Shown here: positions 27,758-35,812 of the stretch, one piece after another | How positions within the stretch are numbered: the first letter of the stretch is position 1 | Layout of the letters: each line of letters opens with the position of its first letter | Assembly: GCF_003339845.1 (NCBI RefSeq) | Contig: NZ_PPTR01000001.1 | Span: forward strand, 248,001-312,000 | DNA from: Gordonibacter sp. 28C | Lineage (GTDB): Bacteria > Actinomycetota > Coriobacteriia > Coriobacteriales > Eggerthellaceae | DNA length: 64,000 bases | Reading direction: 5' to 3' | Notes under the pieces: generated by a model | Database searches by the model: none | Seen by the model: the letters and a program-made list of their open reading frames with translations, nothing else | Told to the model about the DNA's origin: nothing | Made by a program: the position numbers and the translations under genes

Positions 27758-27861
27758 GCCGAGGTGTCGGCGATTCTCTCCCGCAACGTCGTTCTTGCTG
27801 TACAATTGCAACGTTTTGCCACGGGGCAATATCGTACAAGACTTTTTCGGAGGGGTGTGGC

Positions 27862-29274
27862 ATGGCCGAGGCCAAGCGAGAGCGGTTCGGGTCGCGACTG
27901 GGATTCATCTTGATATCGGCGGGGTGCGCCATCGGGCTGGGAAACGTGTGGCGTTTCCCCTATATCACGGGCGAGTACGGCGGTGCTGCCTTCGTGCTCA
28001 TGTACTTGGTGTTCTTGGTCATCTTGGGCCTGCCCGTCATGGTGATGGAATTCGCCGTGGGGCGCGCCAGCCAGAAGAGCGCCGCGCTGGCGTTCGACAC
28101 GCTGCAACCGTCGCGGAAGTGGCACTGGTTCTCGTGGTGGGGCTACATCGGGTGCATGGTGCTCATGATGTTCTACACCACGGTGGGCGGCTGGATGCTG
28201 TCGTTCGTAGTGAAGATGGGAACGGGCGCGTTCAACGGTCTGGACAGCGCAGGCGTGGGCGTCGTGTTCAACGACATGCTGGCGAACCCCACGGAGCTGG
28301 TGGGCTGGATGCTCGTGGTCATCGTGCTGGGCTTTTTGGTGTGCAGCCTGGGGTTGCAGAAGGGCGTCGAGCGCGTCACGAAGGTGATGATGCTGTGCCT
28401 CTTGGGCATCATGGTGGTGTTGGTGGTGCGCGCGGTCACCCTGCCAGGAGGCCTTGCCGGCCTTGAGTTCTACCTCGTTCCCGACTTCGGCAAGCTGTTC
28501 GCCGGCGCGACGGCCGCCGAGCAGTGGGCCACCTTCGGCGACGCCGTGTACGCGGCTATGGGCCAGGCGTTCTTCACGCTGTCGCTGGGCATTGCGGCCA
28601 TGGAGATATTCGGCAGCTACATCGGCAAGGAGCGCTCGCTCACGGGCGAGGCGCTGCGCATCTGCGGATTGGACACGGCCGTGGCGCTGGTGGCCGGCCT
28701 CATTATCTTCCCGGCATGCTTCGCGTTTTCGGTGCAGCCGGACAGCGGTCCCGGCCTCGTGTTCGTCACGCTGCCCAGCGTGTTCAACCAGATGCCGTTC
28801 GGGCAGATGTGGGGCGCGCTGTTCTTCGTGTTCATGAGCTTCGCCGCACTGTCCACCATCATCGCGGTGTTCGAGAACCTCATCAGCTGGTCCATGGACA
28901 AGTGGGGTTGGTCGCGCAAGACGGCCGTCGCGCGCACGGCCGTTATCGTGTGCGTGCTCAGCTTGCCGTGCGCGCTCGGGTTCAACGTGCTGGCAGGCGT
29001 GCAGATCCCCGCCATCGGCGACATCCAGTCCATCGAAGACTTCGTCGTGTCGAACAACCTGCTGCCGCTGGGCAGCTTGTTCTTCGTGCTGTTCTGCGTG
29101 ACGAAGGGCGGTTGGGGTTGGGAAAACTTCCTGGCCGAGGCCGACACGGGCAAGGGTGCGCGTTTCCCCGCCTGGTCGAAGCCCTGGCTGAAGTTCGGCA
29201 TCCCGGCGCTGATCATCGTGATATTCGTGATGGGATACGTGCCGAAGGTGGCGGTTTGGTTGGGGATGGCGTAA
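27862..29274 (+). CDS. Neurotransmitter:sodium symporter (NSS) family transporter
   Basis: A 470-residue membrane protein, started at the ATG after CGGAGGGG. 'GSRLGFILISAGCAIGLGNV' followed by WRFPYITGEYGG is the hallmark of helix 1 of bacterial NSS (LeuT/MhsT-like) carriers, with Na+-binding Gly/Ala/Asn positions. About 11 helices are predicted; the second conserved region 'FFTLSLGIAAMEIFGSYIGKE' forms helix 6. Members take up amino acids or related amines with sodium. It sits between the cluster A regulator and unrelated genes; whether it belongs to that regulon is unknown. Confidence 0.88.
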   Translation: MAEAKRERFGSRLGFILISAGCAIGLGNVWRFPYITGEYGGAAFVLMYLVFLVILGLPVMVMEFAVGRASQKSAALAFDTLQPSRKWHWFSWWGYIGCMVLMMFYTTVGGWMLSFVVKMGTGAFNGLDSAGVGVVFNDMLANPTELVGWMLVVIVLGFLVCSLGLQKGVERVTKVMMLCLLGIMVVLVVRAVTLPGGLAGLEFYLVPDFGKLFAGATAAEQWATFGDAVYAAMGQAFFTLSLGIAAMEIFGSYIGKERSLTGEALRICGLDTAVALVAGLIIFPACFAFSVQPDSGPGLVFVTLPSVFNQMPFGQMWGALFFVFMSFAALSTIIAVFENLISWSMDKWGWSRKTAVARTAVIVCVLSLPCALGFNVLAGVQIPAIGDIQSIEDFVVSNNLLPLGSLFFVLFCVTKGGWGWENFLAEADTGKGARFPAWSKPWLKFGIPALIIVIFVMGYVPKVAVWLGMA

Positions 29275-29304
29275 CGACGCGCTCCCTGTGCAGCTTGCGG
29301 GCGC

Positions 29305-29712
29305 CTACCGGTTGTCCGCAGCCCGGTTCGCCAGGCTTCCCAGAAGCTCCTGCATTTTTACGATGACGGGCATATCGCCGAGCCCGTAGCGGGCTGCGAG
29401 TTCTTTCATCTGGGGGAACGCGAGCAAAGTCTGGCCGGATTCGTCTTCCCAAACGGCGATGCGCAGGGGCAGTTCGAGAGATATGCGCTGTTCAGCCTGC
29501 ATAAGAACGGTGCCGACTTGGGGTGAGCCGAACACCACAACCGTTGTGGGTCGCAGGTCGAGGCCTGCTTTTTCGGCGTTCTCGGCGTGGTTGAACGTGG
29601 CGAACACGGGGATGTCGTGCGCTGCCAGTTCGGTTTTGAGGCGGCGAACCGTCTCGTCTGCGGGTAGGCGTCCCTCGATCAGACACAGGTTGCCGACTTC
29701 CGATTCACCCAT
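29305..29712 (-). CDS. DUF302 family protein
   Basis: A 135-residue protein from an ATG at 29712, preceded on its strand by GAAGGAG. 'VRRLKTELAAHDIPVFATFNHAENA' and 'RPTTVVVFGSPQVGTVLMQA', then 'LPLRIAVWEDESGQTLLAF', are the standard DUF302 strands. The family is a small alpha-beta fold of unknown biochemical role, often near redox or sulfur genes. It converges with the NSS gene. Confidence 0.82.
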   Translation of the reverse strand: MGESEVGNLCLIEGRLPADETVRRLKTELAAHDIPVFATFNHAENAEKAGLDLRPTTVVVFGSPQVGTVLMQAEQRISLELPLRIAVWEDESGQTLLAFPQMKELAARYGLGDMPVIVKMQELLGSLANRAADNR

Positions 29713-29956
29713 GGGGGGCTCCTTCGACGTGGTTTCCGCCGCTGTGCGCGACGACCATGTTCTACCATAGCGCCTTTGGGGTCGCAATGCGGGCTGAAAA
29801 CCCGTCGCCGGACCCAGCGGTGCGCGTTCTGCACGGCTGACGCGTCGATTCGGCACGGCGCCGTGGCGGGCGCGCGACAGGTCTAGTATCATGGTCGCCG
29901 AACCGCCGCGCGCTGCCGTGCGCGGCCGGACATGACGAGGCGACGAAGGGCAAACG

Positions 29957-30886
29957 ATGGCGGAAAAGCGGCTGTTCTCCATTCTGGGCGATTCCATCAG
30001 CACGTTCGAGGGGTGCAACCCGGAGGGCTTCCGCGTGTTCTACGAAGGCGAACGGCAGGAGGCCACCGGCGTGCTCGCGCCGCAGGACACGTGGTGGGCG
30101 CAGGTGGTGGGCGCGCTGGACGGCGAGTTGCTGGCAAACGGGTCGTATTCGGGCAGTATGGTGGAGGGCGCGGGCTTTCCGGCCGGCAACAGCGCGGAGC
30201 GCATCGCGGCGCTCGCGCGCGACGGTCGGGCCCCCGACGCCGTCCTCGTGTTCATCGGTATCAACGATTACGGCTGGGGCGGGGCGGACGCTCAGGCGGT
30301 CGGCCGCGGCAGCGCGATGCCCGTGTGCCTGGACGCTGCCGCGCTGGGCGAGGAACGCGAACCCGGTCTGGCGCCCGCCGACGCGGCCGATCGGTTCGGG
30401 GCCGCCTACGAGGCCATGCTCGCGCGGATGCGCGTCGCCTACCCGCGCGCCGAAATCTGGTGCTGCACCCTGTGCCCGGGCCGCGTGGTCGGCCGTGACG
30501 GCTCCACGTTCGCGTACCGCTTGCGCGGCGTGCACCTCGACGCCTACAACGATGCTATCCGCGGCGCCGCCACCCGCCAGGGCTGCCGCGTTGCCGACGT
30601 GCGCGCGCTCGGCTGCGACTACGAGGGCCTGGAAGGCACGCACCCCACGGCGCGCGGCATGCGCCAGTTCGCCGCGCTGGTGCTGCGCGCGATGGAGGCT
30701 GAACGCACCGCCGGAGCTCCCACGGTGCTGGCCGAGAGCATTGCCGAAGCTGCAACATTGCCTGCGGCTGCCTTTGACGCCCTGCCCTCCGCCGAAACCT
30801 GCAAGGAGCCTTCCTGCATCGGCTGCCCCCACGCCGGCGCCACCGGCAGCCAATGGTTGCTCGCATGCAACAAGGGCGGGGAGTAA
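29957..30886 (+). CDS. SGNH/GDSL hydrolase with cysteine-rich C-terminus
   Basis: A 309-residue protein. Block I is 'SILGDSISTFEG' with the nucleophile Ser14, block III is 'VFIGINDYGWGG', and block V is 'EGTHPTARGMRQFA' with the catalytic His, so an esterase/lipase-type SGNH hydrolase is clear. No signal peptide is seen. The last 40 residues add a Cys cluster (CKEPSC, then CPHA and a final Cys), which is not part of the hydrolase fold and could bind metal or an Fe-S cluster. It is divergent from the DUF302 gene. Confidence 0.82.
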   Translation: MAEKRLFSILGDSISTFEGCNPEGFRVFYEGERQEATGVLAPQDTWWAQVVGALDGELLANGSYSGSMVEGAGFPAGNSAERIAALARDGRAPDAVLVFIGINDYGWGGADAQAVGRGSAMPVCLDAAALGEEREPGLAPADAADRFGAAYEAMLARMRVAYPRAEIWCCTLCPGRVVGRDGSTFAYRLRGVHLDAYNDAIRGAATRQGCRVADVRALGCDYEGLEGTHPTARGMRQFAALVLRAMEAERTAGAPTVLAESIAEAATLPAAAFDALPSAETCKEPSCIGCPHAGATGSQWLLACNKGGE

Positions 30887-31718
30887 GAGCCGAGTATTTT
30901 CGCCTCGATGCCTCATCCGCCGAAACCTCCGCCGACGCTTCGGAAGGCCCTACCGTCTGACAGGACGACTCCCCGTCTCGCCCGATCGCTGGGTTTGCCT
31001 CAAAAACGCAGCGTGCGTTTGTGTGCATCTACGGCGGTTCAACATGGAGTGCATGCCAAGATGGCAGAGATTTCGAGGTATGTGATTTTCTTTCGAGCGC
31101 ACGCCCTCTTGAAAGCATGAGGAAACTTCCCGAACAGGCAAAACGCCGTCGCCTGTTCGCGCACAGCCGGTTTCTGCACGAGAATTAATCACGTACCTCG
31201 AAATCTCTGCCGTGAAGTCGTACCGCTCCATGTCGAACCGCTGCCGGCATGGCCCATGTCGACCCGTCCGCCACGAAGCAACCGGCTCCTCAATTGGCGT
31301 TCGCGACATCCGCGTGTTTCAGCAACTGGGCTGTCAACGGGTTGTGCGGTACAACCCGCCAACTTCTCCAGCATCAAGATCGCCCGCTTTCCCACCAGCG
31401 GGTTTACTTGACGTAATACTCGAAGCCTACAACACGATCCTTCGGATATAGCCGAAACGCCAACAGGGTGCGCGGCGATTACTGCTTCTGGCTCATTGTT
31501 GCCGATCTTCCCCGCATGACACACTCCCCCAACGGGGACAGACCTTGTCCGAACTCGGATCCAACGGCGATTTTCGTCCACAGTCGACGCATCGTTGCAG
31601 TCGTCGGAGAAAGGAGGGAGGCGCGCTTGGCCAGTGGGGGACTTTCGCATCGGAACAATCATGTCGATGGAAAGAAGTGAGCTATGAGGCGAGAGAGCTT
31701 ATCTGAAGGGAGAAGAGG
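30887..31718. other. 832-base non-coding stretch before cluster B
   Basis: No gene is supported. It holds a 25-bp inverted repeat element (annotated separately) and about 500 bases of mixed composition with scattered stops in all frames. A minus-strand open frame at 31189-31662 has no recognisable protein features. The stretch ends with GGGAGAAGAGG before the first molybdoenzyme of cluster B, so it should contain that promoter. Confidence 0.5.
31063..31211. repeat. 25-bp inverted repeat with a nested hairpin
   Basis: Bases 31063-31087 pair with 31187-31211 at 24 of 25 positions. Inside, CGAACAGGC (31131-31139) pairs with GCCTGTTCG (31151-31159). The overall 149-base plan is like the element at 10084 but the sequence differs. 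Confidence 0.75.
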
Positions 31719-34418
31719 ATGACGAGAGAGAAAGTATACGGCCATTGCCGGGCTTGCACGCTAACCTGTCCGGCGTACATCGTTTCGGAGGACGGCCGCG
31801 TCGTGTCGATGGAGGCCGTGCCGCCGGAGGAAGGCGGCGTCCCGCTTTGCGGCCGCGGCGTTGCGACCGTGCAGCTCGAGTACAGTCCCACCCGCGTTCG
31901 CTACCCGTTGAAGCGCGCGGGCAAGCGCGGCGAGGGCAAGTGGGAGCGCATTTCCTGGGACCAGGCCATCCAGGAGGTCGCTGAGAAAATATACGACATG
32001 TCCAAGAAGTACGGCCCGGAGACCTTCGTGTTCCCCGGCCGAACCGGCCGCCAGGACATGGGCTGGATCGCGAACAAGATCGCCCGCACGATCGGCACGC
32101 CGAACAACTACGTGGGCGTGACCCAGCACTGCCTACTGCCCCAGACGCACCATCAGGTGAACTTCGGCATGATGCTGAACTCCGCCTTCGCCACGCAGCC
32201 CGACACGAACTTCCACATCTCGTGCGGCAACAACATGGAGTACTCGCTTCCGCTTCTGGCTTCCGCGCAGGTCGAGGCCGAGAAGTCGGGCTTCCCGCGC
32301 GTCACGCTGGACCCGGTTTGCGGCGCGTTCCCCTCCCGTAGCACCGAGTGGCTGCCCGTGCGCCCCGGCACCGACATGGCCTACGCGCTGTGCGTGCTGC
32401 GCGAGCTGATCGAGCAGGACAAGTACGACAAGGCCTTCGTCAAAGAATGGTCCAACGCCGCCTTCCTCGTGCGCGAGGACACGGGCGGGCTGCTCATGGA
32501 GAGCGACTACATCGAGGGCGGCTCCCCGCATCGCTACATGGTGTGGGACGCCATCGAGAACCGTCCCAAGTGGTGGGACGCCGAGGAGATCCAGTGGGAG
32601 GGCGGCGAGAGCGGCAAGGCCCACTACGAGGCCTGCGTCGAGCGCTTCGAGCAGAACATCCCCTCCACGGAGTACTCGCCCGCCGTGCTGCCCGACACGT
32701 TCGACCCCGAGCTGTTCGGCACCTACACGATCGAGATCGGCAAGCACAAGCAGCCCACCAAGTGCACCCCCGCCTTCCAGCTTCTGGCCGACAAGGTGCG
32801 GGAGTGGACGTACGAGAAGACGTCGGAAGTCACCTGGATTCCCGCCGACCAGATCGAGCGCACTGTGAACATGCTGGTCAACTCCAAGTTCCCCATCGAC
32901 TTCGGCTGGGACACCAACCACATGTCCACCAACGCCTCGCAGCACTTCCTCTCGGTTGCCTGCATGCGCATCCTCACGGGCTCCGTCGACGCGTCTGCGA
33001 ACACCGTGTTTTTGCAGTTCTACCCGGTGACGCCCCTGCCGTTCCCCGGCGAGTGGGACATCAGCTACGGCGACGGCCTGTCCCTCGACCAGAAGCGCAA
33101 GCGCCTGGGGTACTACACCCACCGCATCGCCTGCGGCAACTCGTGGGAGGATTGGACCAGCTGGCACCCCGCGCGTCCCGAGAACGCCGACGCCACGCTC
33201 AACGTGCCCGACGTGGGAACCACCATCCAGGCCATGGAGACCGGCATCCCGTACCCGGTTCACGGCATCGTCACCATCAGCTCCAACTTCCTGCTGCACG
33301 ACCCCTCCACCGCGCGCTGGCTGCGCGTTCTGGAGGACGAGAGCAAGATCGAGCTGCACGTGTGCGTGGACTTCGTCATGACGCCGACCGCCGAGTGGGC
33401 GGACTACGTGTTCCCGGCGCAAACGTGGATGGAGCGCAACTACCTGGAGTTCTCCACGCTGTTCTCGCCGCCGTACAAGAACGCGTACCGTCGCGGCTGC
33501 GAGCCCATCTGCGAGGCGAAGCACGACTACGACTTCGGCGCGCTCCTGGCGCACAAGCTGGAGGAGTTCGACCCGCGTTACAACAACGACCGCCTGCTGA
33601 ACCCCGACAACACCCGTTACTGGGCCGGCAAGGTGGGCAAGCTTTGGGAGAACGACACCATCGACGAGGAGCGCGACCGCTGGTGCCGCGAGTTCACGAA
33701 CCATACGTGGGAAGAGTGCCTGGAGATGCGCAAGGTCCCGTATCCCTCGGGCGATTTGGAGCGCAGCCTGTTCCGCTACAAGATAGCGGGCAAGTTCCCC
33801 AACGACACCGGCAAGGCCAACCTGTTCTCCACGTTGCACCACAAGTACGGCTACCCGCCGCTGCCCACGTACGCCGAGCCCGCCGAGTCCCCCTACAGCC
33901 AGCCGGAAAAGGCCAAGGAGTACCCGCTGGTGCTGACCACCGGCAAGCGCCAGGTGGGCTGGTTCCACTCCGAGTTCCGCCAGATCCCCTGGCTGCGCGA
34001 GTGCAACCCCACGCCCGAGGTGTTCATCAACCCCGAGACGGCCAAGGAGTTCGGCGTCACCCACGGCGACTGGGTGTGGGTCGAGTCGGCCCCCGACCAC
34101 GGTCGCGCGCCGTACAACCGCGTCATGGGGCGCGTGAGCTTCAGGTTCATGGTGACCCCCGGCGTCGTGTCCTACTCGCAGCACGGCTGGTGGCGCCCCG
34201 AGCGCGCCGCGTCGGAAGGCCAGCACGGCGGCCTCGAGTGGAACTGCGAGAACCTCTTGGAATGCGACAACCGCACCCCCGAGACGGGCACGTGCGGCCT
34301 GCGTTCCCAGCTGTGCAAGGTGTACAAGTGCAGCGACGAAGATATCGAGAAGTACCGTCCCATGATCACGCGAGAAGAGCTTGAGGCTCTTATGCCGCAG
34401 GCTGAGAAGGTGATGTAG
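31719..34418 (+). CDS. Molybdopterin oxidoreductase catalytic subunit (cluster B, first)
   Basis: An 899-residue DMSO-reductase-superfamily protein, ATG after GAAGAGG. Cys10, Cys13, Cys17 and Cys44 form the N-terminal [4Fe-4S] site. 'VRYPLKRAGKRGEGKWERIS' and 'WDQAIQEVAEKIYDMSKKYG' are the family's domain I marks. Cys138 ('GVTQHC') sits where the Mo ligand is expected (inference by position). The C-terminal molybdopterin-binding domain begins near 725 ('YPLVLTTGKRQVGWFHSE'). There is no twin-arginine signal, so it is probably cytoplasmic. It is followed 1 base later by a DmsB-like subunit. It resembles acetylene-hydratase-like and uncharacterised Eggerthella enzymes; the substrate is unknown. 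Confidence 0.83.
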   Translation: MTREKVYGHCRACTLTCPAYIVSEDGRVVSMEAVPPEEGGVPLCGRGVATVQLEYSPTRVRYPLKRAGKRGEGKWERISWDQAIQEVAEKIYDMSKKYGPETFVFPGRTGRQDMGWIANKIARTIGTPNNYVGVTQHCLLPQTHHQVNFGMMLNSAFATQPDTNFHISCGNNMEYSLPLLASAQVEAEKSGFPRVTLDPVCGAFPSRSTEWLPVRPGTDMAYALCVLRELIEQDKYDKAFVKEWSNAAFLVREDTGGLLMESDYIEGGSPHRYMVWDAIENRPKWWDAEEIQWEGGESGKAHYEACVERFEQNIPSTEYSPAVLPDTFDPELFGTYTIEIGKHKQPTKCTPAFQLLADKVREWTYEKTSEVTWIPADQIERTVNMLVNSKFPIDFGWDTNHMSTNASQHFLSVACMRILTGSVDASANTVFLQFYPVTPLPFPGEWDISYGDGLSLDQKRKRLGYYTHRIACGNSWEDWTSWHPARPENADATLNVPDVGTTIQAMETGIPYPVHGIVTISSNFLLHDPSTARWLRVLEDESKIELHVCVDFVMTPTAEWADYVFPAQTWMERNYLEFSTLFSPPYKNAYRRGCEPICEAKHDYDFGALLAHKLEEFDPRYNNDRLLNPDNTRYWAGKVGKLWENDTIDEERDRWCREFTNHTWEECLEMRKVPYPSGDLERSLFRYKIAGKFPNDTGKANLFSTLHHKYGYPPLPTYAEPAESPYSQPEKAKEYPLVLTTGKRQVGWFHSEFRQIPWLRECNPTPEVFINPETAKEFGVTHGDWVWVESAPDHGRAPYNRVMGRVSFRFMVTPGVVSYSQHGWWRPERAASEGQHGGLEWNCENLLECDNRTPETGTCGLRSQLCKVYKCSDEDIEKYRPMITREELEALMPQAEKVM

Positions 34419-34419
34419 C

Positions 34420-35037
34420 ATGACAAGGCTTGGTTTCGTTTTCAACCTCGACACGTGCTCCGACTTGCGCGGCTGCATGATCGCCTGCAAGAACAAGACG
34501 CACTCGTTCCTGGGCTCCCATTACATGGAGACCTTCACCAACATGAGCTTGGATTTCCCGAATCCGAACACGTACTTCGTGCCCGTTTCGTGCCAGCACT
34601 GCGAGCACCCCACCTGCGTTTCCGTGTGCCCCGAGAACGTGTTTTCCAAGCGCGAGGACGGCATCGTGGCGGTGGGCGACACCGCCGTGTGCGCGAAGTG
34701 CGCCGACAAGCCCTGCGTGGAGGCCTGCCCGTACCACGCCATCGACCTGGATCCCGTCGACGGCAAGATCGGCAAGTGCGACCTGTGCGCCGATCTGATC
34801 GACCAGGGCGAGGCGCCCGTGTGCGCTGCCGGCTGCCTGACCAAATCGATCCTGTTCGGCGATTTCGACGACCCCGAGAGCGTGGTGGCGCAAACCGTGG
34901 CGGCTTGGAGCGCCGTGGGCTGTGACCACCAGCTGAAGCCCGAGACGGGCAACGGTCCCGCGATGCACTACCTGCTGTCGAAGAAGACCTGGGAGGACAT
35001 GGACCGTCTGTACAGCCCGGCTTGGCACAACGAGTAG
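34420..35037 (+). CDS. DmsB-like four-cluster ferredoxin subunit (cluster B)
   Basis: A 205-residue electron-transfer subunit starting one base after the molybdoenzyme stop. Cys sets 'CSDLRGCMIACK', 'CQHCEHPTCVSVCPE', 'CAKCADKPCVEACPY' and 'CDLCADLIDQGEAPVCAAGC' give four [4Fe-4S] sites, as in DmsB/PhsB/NrfC. No signal peptide and no membrane partner are present, so electrons must come from, or go to, a soluble donor. It is the obvious partner of the 31719-34418 enzyme. Confidence 0.88.
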   Translation: MTRLGFVFNLDTCSDLRGCMIACKNKTHSFLGSHYMETFTNMSLDFPNPNTYFVPVSCQHCEHPTCVSVCPENVFSKREDGIVAVGDTAVCAKCADKPCVEACPYHAIDLDPVDGKIGKCDLCADLIDQGEAPVCAAGCLTKSILFGDFDDPESVVAQTVAAWSAVGCDHQLKPETGNGPAMHYLLSKKTWEDMDRLYSPAWHNE

Positions 35038-35079
35038 ACCGTAGCGCAAACCCGGACACCGAGGGCGCCCGTCTTCGGT

Positions 35080-35110
35080 GTCCTGAAAGGGGACCGTCCC
35101 CTTTCAGGAC
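35080..35110. repeat. 31-base perfect palindrome inside cluster B
   Basis: Bases 35080-35094 are the exact reverse complement of 35096-35110 around a single central base (core GGGGACCGTCCCC). It lies between the ferredoxin-subunit and TorD genes, both on the plus strand, so in RNA it would form a 14-15-bp hairpin that could terminate or stabilise part of the transcript. Flanking copies of GGCGCCCG are seen on both sides (35074 region and 35115 region). Confidence 0.75.
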
Positions 35111-35154
35111 AAAGGCGCCCGCCTTCGGGATCCGCGAACCGAGGAGTCTGCATC

Positions 35155-35769
35155 ATGGACAAAGACAAGCTAGAAGGCTGCCGGCAGCTGGCGTCATGGC
35201 TGTCCGACCTGTACTGGACGGCCCCCTCCCGCGCGACCGTGGCGGCTTTGGAGCCGCTGCGCGCGGAATCGGCCAAGCTCGGCATCGAGGAGGCGGAGGC
35301 ACTGGGCCGCGTGGCGGAAGGCATGGACGACGCCGGGCTCAAGGACGTCGCCGTGGACCATACCGATTTGTTCTACGGCGTGAAGCCCGACGCCCCGTTC
35401 CCCTACGAGTCCATCTACCGCGGGGAGCAGCGGCTGCTCATGCAAGCGCCCGCCGGCGAGGTGAAGAAGGTCTACGAGGCCGAAGGCTACGCGCCCGACC
35501 AAGGCGACAGCAGGGAGCCGGAGGACCACATCAGCTACGAGCTGGGATACCTTGCGTTTTTGCTGGAGGCCGCGCGCGACGCGCATGAGAGGGGCGACGC
35601 CGTCCGCGCGGGCGAGCTGATGGATAAGAAGGACGCCTTCGTTCAAGAGCACGTCCTGCGCTGGATCCCCCGGTTCTGCGACGACGTGAGGCGAAGGTCG
35701 AGCACGGAGTTCTTGAAGCTGACGTCTTCGCTCACCGAACGCACGGTTGCCGCGATCGCGGATCTGTAA
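35155..35769 (+). CDS. TorD/DmsD-family molybdoenzyme maturation chaperone
   Basis: A 204-residue all-helical protein. The family's conserved motif is visible as 'EPEDHISYELGYLAFLLEAA' at about 121-140, with 'YFYGV/YESIYRGEQRLLM'-type sequence before it. TorD proteins bind apo-molybdoenzymes, and often their Tat signals, until the cofactor is inserted. Here the neighbouring enzymes lack Tat signals, so a cytoplasmic cofactor-loading role is more likely (inference). It sits between the two catalytic genes of cluster B, 43 bases before the second, and is the only such chaperone in the window. Confidence 0.85.
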   Translation: MDKDKLEGCRQLASWLSDLYWTAPSRATVAALEPLRAESAKLGIEEAEALGRVAEGMDDAGLKDVAVDHTDLFYGVKPDAPFPYESIYRGEQRLLMQAPAGEVKKVYEAEGYAPDQGDSREPEDHISYELGYLAFLLEAARDAHERGDAVRAGELMDKKDAFVQEHVLRWIPRFCDDVRRRSSTEFLKLTSSLTERTVAAIADL

Positions 35770-35812
35770 GCCCGCCGCACGATACGGTCGAGAACGACAA
35801 AAGGAGAAAGAG

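Noticed and set aside
31189-31662. 157-codon minus-strand open frame in the gap before cluster B
   Set aside because: No ribosome site, no recognisable domain and irregular composition; it overlaps the inverted-repeat arm. It could be a decayed gene, but nothing supports naming it.
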